Assembly: GCA_963682025.1 (NCBI GenBank)
Contig: OY821520.1
Span: 136,408,738-136,472,737 of the forward strand
Reading direction: 5' to 3'
From: Cordilura impudica
Taxonomy: Eukaryota > Arthropoda > Insecta > Diptera > Scathophagidae
Length of the DNA stretch: 64,000 bases
The notes under the pieces were generated by a model. The model was not told the DNA's origin, ran no database searches, and worked only from the letters and a program-made list of their open reading frames with translations. Below are positions 60,131 to 64,000 of this stretch, one piece after another (within the stretch, counting starts at the first letter, position 1; each line of letters starts with the position of its first letter). The position numbers and the translations under genes are program-made.

Positions 60131-60913
60131 AACAAGTAAGAAAATTATAGTCGGTCTAGCCCGACTATACGATACCCTATACCATGCGTTTGGAGACCCT
60201 ATCTCTGGACATAGAAAATAAGCAAAAACCAAATTTGAGTGGGATTTTTATTAATTTTTTTTGGCTGCAGATATGAAAAAGTTCATATCGGATGCTATAT
60301 CTATATAGGGACTTGGTCCAAAAATGGACCGACCCTGATCATGTTTGGTAAAGTCTCTTGTATTTTGCAAAAATATATACAAACAAAATTTGAGAAGAAT
60401 CAGTGCAATATTTTTGTTTTTTAATAGATTTAAGTGAAGATCGGGAAGCAGCTCTATATGGGGTCAAAGGGAGCATTTTTGGACTACTCATTAATGGATG
60501 TAATGAATGCATACAAACCCAATTTGAGTAAGATCTATATGACAATTTGGATCTTATGGCAATTTATGTCGATTTTATATGGGTAATTTGTATGGGGGCT
60601 AGGTCTGAACATGGACCGATTCTCACCAATTTCAATAGCGTTCATCCCATGGCCGATAAAAGCTTATGTACCAAATTTCATCAAAATACATTCATATTTG
60701 CGACCTGCAGTTTGATTACAAGCTTTACATGGACACACAGACGGACGGACGGACGGACGGACGGACGGACGGACGGACATTGTTAAATCAACTCAGAAAG
60801 TGATTCTGATTCGATCGGTATAATTAAAGATGGGTCTAGGTCAAATATTTTTGGTTGTTACAAACAGCAGCACAAAGTCATTATACCCAAACCACATAGT
60901 GGTATAGGGTATA
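60131..60913 (+). mobile_element. Family A helentron/DINE-like element (A11)
   Basis: Complete, well-preserved plus-strand copy; the palindrome has one change (TCTAGCCCGAC). (GGAC)n core at 60741-60778. Confidence 0.92.
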
Positions 60914-61397
60914 AACACCTTAAAGTTGATTTGGTTTCAAAAAAAAAAAAATTTGGAAATGACCTGACAACATTTTCAAAGGGCAGCAAAGTTATTAACT
61001 TTAATAGAATGGGGAATTTTTCTTTTGTTATATCGACGCATTTCGTCGACTCTTAAAAAAAAAGAAACAACAAAAGGGTAAGAGTGAATATTTTGTATAC
61101 CCTATACCAGCGGTTCTTAAGCTTATAGAACTCGGGGACCCCTTTAAGTTAGACTACGGAAGAGATGTTAATTAACTTACTTCGATTTCTTCGATTTCGT
61201 ATACCCCTTTTAAAATTTATTTTATTATTTTTATTATTTGTTTATTAATCCTTTATTAGCAGATTATATTTACATGATATGTATATTTGGGGGTCTTATC
61301 GACTAGATATTAGAACAATTAATATAATGGGAACTTAACCCTCTACTACATGAACATGTTTTAAATAAAGGAAAAAAAAAAAATAACATAAACACGT
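60914..61397. other. Spacer with a possible hAT-type terminus at 61109
   Basis: GTAAGAGTGAAT..TATACCCTATACCAG (61080-61110) resembles a family A/B 5' subterminal region. It runs into CAGCGGTTCTTAAGCTTATA, then AACTCGGGGACCCCTTT, which looks like the CAGNGGTTCTCAAAC type of hAT end, but no partner end was found. Confidence 0.3.
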
Positions 61398-64000
61398 ATG
61401 GGGGGTTTCATGTCAAGTGCACCGACTTTTGAAACCGATTTCTTCCGATCGGGATGAAATTTACACCAAGGTTAGTCCTATTAGATAGTAGTTTAGACAC
61501 AATATTTCAACAAGATCGGTCCAGATCTCTCTGAGTTAGAGGGGATCAAAATTTTACATTTTGGCCAAACAGGTGTTTTTTCTCATCCATGTAACTTATT
61601 ACCTATTGCTCTCAGAAAATTTTCTCCCAAATAGTTTAGATAGATATTTCTTCAATATTTCGGAAAAAAATACTTAAAAAAAAAAAAAAAAATTTAGACC
61701 TTTTTTTTGATAAATTAAAGCATTTTTGCCTTTTTTTTAAAAAAAGTGCATTTTTTTTTTTGGTCGCTTAGTGGGATGGGAGTGGGATATCAATCAAAAT
61801 AAATGTTTTGTAACTCAAGACAACGGTTTTTCAATTTTTCGCAAATGCACTATTTTGAATTTTTTCTTATTTGTGTGTAAAACATTACAAATAAAACTTA
61901 TACTGAGAAACTAGACAAATTAACCTCTCCCAAGATATGTAACATAACTTCATTACATAACAGAAGAGAATGGTTATCTGTAACCTGAAACAGTTATTTG
62001 CAACATTTCAATCTGGCTTCACGAAATTAACCCAAATTTACCATGAAAATATTAAACTGATGTGGAAGGAAATCAACTTAAAGTATTTAACAGATGATTC
62101 GGCAGAAGATTTACACGATTACCGCGATTGCCTTAAATTGGCTATGTGTCCTAATGCAACAACTTCTTGCCACTTAGGTGAATGTACCAATTGCACGAAA
62201 AACACCTTCATCAAAGAAAATTTAATCAACTCTTTAGATCGAGAATATATAGAGGAGGTCAAATTTGATTCTTGGATTCAGACTGACAGATGCACATTGA
62301 AAACAATCATTTTAAATGTGGACGATTTTGTGGAAGAAATGTGTAAAGGATTGCTAAACTTGAGAAACCATGAGTTTTTAGTCAAAGAGCAATGGTCATT
62401 CTTCAAGGATTTGAAGATACATTTGAAGTCTGGTGAATTCGTTATTTCATATGATTTCGCAGAAAACTATAAATATGTTCTTCAGGATGCCATACAAGCA
62501 TTCCACTTCAATAACGACCAAGCAGCTATATTCACAGTAGTCATTTACTACATGAAAGATGAAAGACTGGAACACAAAAGTATGTCAATCATATCCTACG
62601 ATTTAAAACATGATAGCGTTGCAGTTTATGAGTACCAGAAGAGAATACTAAAATTTCTAAAATCCAAATTTACAGTAAAGAAGGTATACTACGTTTCGGA
62701 CGGAGCTCGTCAACATTTTAAAAACAAAAGTAGCTTGGCAAATCTTATGAACCATGAAAAAGATTTTGGAATGCCAGCTGAGTGGCATTTTCATACTACT
62801 GCTCATGGTAAAGGAGCATGTGATGGTATTGGAGCAAACCTTAAAAGAAATGCAGCGAAGTATAGCCTCCAGTGCTCTCATCAAGATCGCATCTTAGATG
62901 CGACTGCTTTATTCCATTGGGCAAAGAGTTATTGTAAAGAAACTAAAATAGTTTTTAGTAGCAAAGAGGATCATCAGGAAACATTGAAAACACTGAAGAG
63001 CAGATTCGATGCTGCGGTAACAATCGATGGCACCGCTCAATACCATGCTTTTATACCGCTTGTCGATGGAAGACTCAAGTTGAAAAAGTTTTCTGCCTCT
63101 ATTTAATGCGATTTCTTTCCAAAGATAACATATAAACCAGCAGCGAAATCAACAGCTGAACCTAGTAACGCCAAGAAAGGATTGACAAAAAAACGCAGTA
63201 AATAAAGGCGACAAAAAAGCTGGATGAAAGACTGGGTATTTAAAAATTTACAAGACTTAAATACTTCATCAGCTACAATAAATTAAGTATAAAAATAGTT
63301 ATGATATAAATGGATATAATTAATATTAAATTTTAATAAATTATTTATCTTTTTATTTTAAATATTATTATTATACATTAATTTAATTATTATTAAAAAT
63401 AAATAAAAAAAATAATAATTTTTCAACATTTCTATAGAAAAAAAGCGCTTTTTTTCCTGAGGTTAACATATTCTGGGTATTACAGTATCGAGGGTATAAA
63501 ATTTTAGTTAGGTATGTTATATACCTTCGGAAATTTTAGTTTGTCTAGTTTCTCAGTATAAGTTTTATTTGTAAGGTTTTTCACACAAATAGGAAAAAAT
63601 TCAAAATAGTGCATTTGTGAAAAATTGAAAAACCGTTGTCTTGAGTTACAAAACATTTATTTTGATAGATATCCCACTCCCGTCCAACTAAGCAACCAAA
63701 AAGCTCTTAAAGGAAAAATCCTAAGCTTTCTTATGAAAAAATAAAAAAAAAATGCACTTTTTGAAAAAAAAGCCAAAAAATGCTTTAATTTAGCAAAAAA
63801 AAAAGTTTACAAATTTTTTTTTTTTTTTTAAGTATTTTTTTTCGAAATATTGAAGAAATATCTATCTAAACTATTTGGGAGAAAATTTTCTGAGAACAAT
63901 AGGTAATAAGTTACATGGATGAGAAGAAACACCTGATTGGCCAAAATGTCAAATTTTGATCCCCTCTAACTCAGAGAGCTCTGGACCGATCTTATTGAAA
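61398..64000 (+). mobile_element. Unclassified DNA transposon with TIRs over 400 bp, right end outside window
   Basis: 61505-61945 and 63515-64000 are inverted copies: GATCGGTCCAGA.CTCTCTGAGTTAGAGGGGATCAAAATTT, TGTAACTTATTACCTATTG, CCCAAATAGTTTAGATAG and so on to AACTTATACTGAGAAACTAGACAAA. The left arm extends outward to about 61398 (TATGGGGGGTTTCATGTC); the matching outer part of the right arm is beyond 64000, so length and target duplication cannot be read. One long open frame lies between the arms. Confidence 0.82.
61970..63106 (+). CDS. Transposase-like protein of an uncharacterised family, N-terminally incomplete
   Basis: 378 codons, uninterrupted. Readable motifs: HENIKLMWKEI near residue 26, a Cys cluster (CPNATTSCHLGECTNC, residues about 60-75), FVISYDFAENYKYVLQDAIQAFH (about 157-179, candidate first catalytic Asp), a second block VKKVYYVSDGARQHFKNKSSLANL (about 236-260, candidate second Asp) and EWHFHTTAHGKGACDGIGANLKR (about 274-296, His/Asp-rich). 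The order resembles an RNase H-like nuclease, but this is inference. I recall related proteins from insects and other animals only as uncharacterised, and they have a longer N-terminus; an acceptor-like ATAACAG stands just before the frame at about 61962, so an upstream exon is possible. The ATG at 61970 is merely the first one. Confidence 0.6.
   Translation: MVICNLKQLFATFQSGFTKLTQIYHENIKLMWKEINLKYLTDDSAEDLHDYRDCLKLAMCPNATTSCHLGECTNCTKNTFIKENLINSLDREYIEEVKFDSWIQTDRCTLKTIILNVDDFVEEMCKGLLNLRNHEFLVKEQWSFFKDLKIHLKSGEFVISYDFAENYKYVLQDAIQAFHFNNDQAAIFTVVIYYMKDERLEHKSMSIISYDLKHDSVAVYEYQKRILKFLKSKFTVKKVYYVSDGARQHFKNKSSLANLMNHEKDFGMPAEWHFHTTAHGKGACDGIGANLKRNAAKYSLQCSHQDRILDATALFHWAKSYCKETKIVFSSKEDHQETLKTLKSRFDAAVTIDGTAQYHAFIPLVDGRLKLKKFSASI

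Overview
This window looks like repeat-dense, AT-rich genomic DNA of a higher fly (Diptera; I would guess a calyptrate such as a blowfly or house-fly relative, but this rests only on repeat types). I find no convincing single-copy host gene. Nearly every long open frame belongs to a transposable element or its remains, and elements are nested up to three deep.

Layout. 1-5060: a decayed BEL/Pao retrotransposon (Gag, protease, RT with an internal deletion, RNase H, integrase). 5305-6830: a second BEL/Pao-type element that keeps zinc knuckles and a protease-like region, has no pol, and is followed by a probable 3' LTR. 7857-17109: a mosaic of small inverted-repeat elements (MITEs), a 275-bp tandem duplication and two copies of a helentron-like family (family B). 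18761-28454: a Jockey-clade non-LTR element split by a 6.4-kb Transib (RAG1-like) transposon at 19914-26358. That Transib has a perfect 5-bp target duplication and ends that resemble V(D)J recombination signals, and it carries four further insertions. 29266-32640: a CR1/L2-group non-LTR element on the minus strand, itself hit by a 337-bp MITE. 35535-38187: another non-LTR fragment, then Helitron 5' ends, a Helitron helicase remnant and a canonical Helitron 3' end.

39029-46787 holds a 0.7-kb near-perfect palindrome, a 2.8-kb element with long inverted repeats and a 10-bp target duplication carrying a transposase-like gene I cannot classify, and a 3.2-kb TA-flanked element carrying an intron-containing gene I cannot classify. 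46790-47260 is a mariner/Tc1-like relic. 48328-51066 is a young hAT element (8-bp target duplication, BED finger, one intron). 53039-54190 is another relic of an unclassified transposase-like family. 55207-56792 is about 1.6 kb of almost uninterrupted AATAT satellite that begins inside a helentron-like copy. 61398-64000 is an element with inverted repeats of more than 400 bp around a 378-codon open frame of an uncharacterised RNase H-like type; its right end lies outside the window.

Two non-autonomous families tie the region together. Family A (about 0.8 kb, eleven copies or fragments) and family B share an architecture: a 5' CAAGTAAGA end, a subterminal palindrome, matching 5' and 3' subterminal inverted repeats, and a GTCC/GTCT microsatellite core. 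This is the known plan of DINE-1/helentron/mini-me elements. The strongest candidates for undescribed biology are the three unclassified transposons (39841-42673, 43587-46787, 61398-64000). All calls are from reading the sequence; no database search was run.
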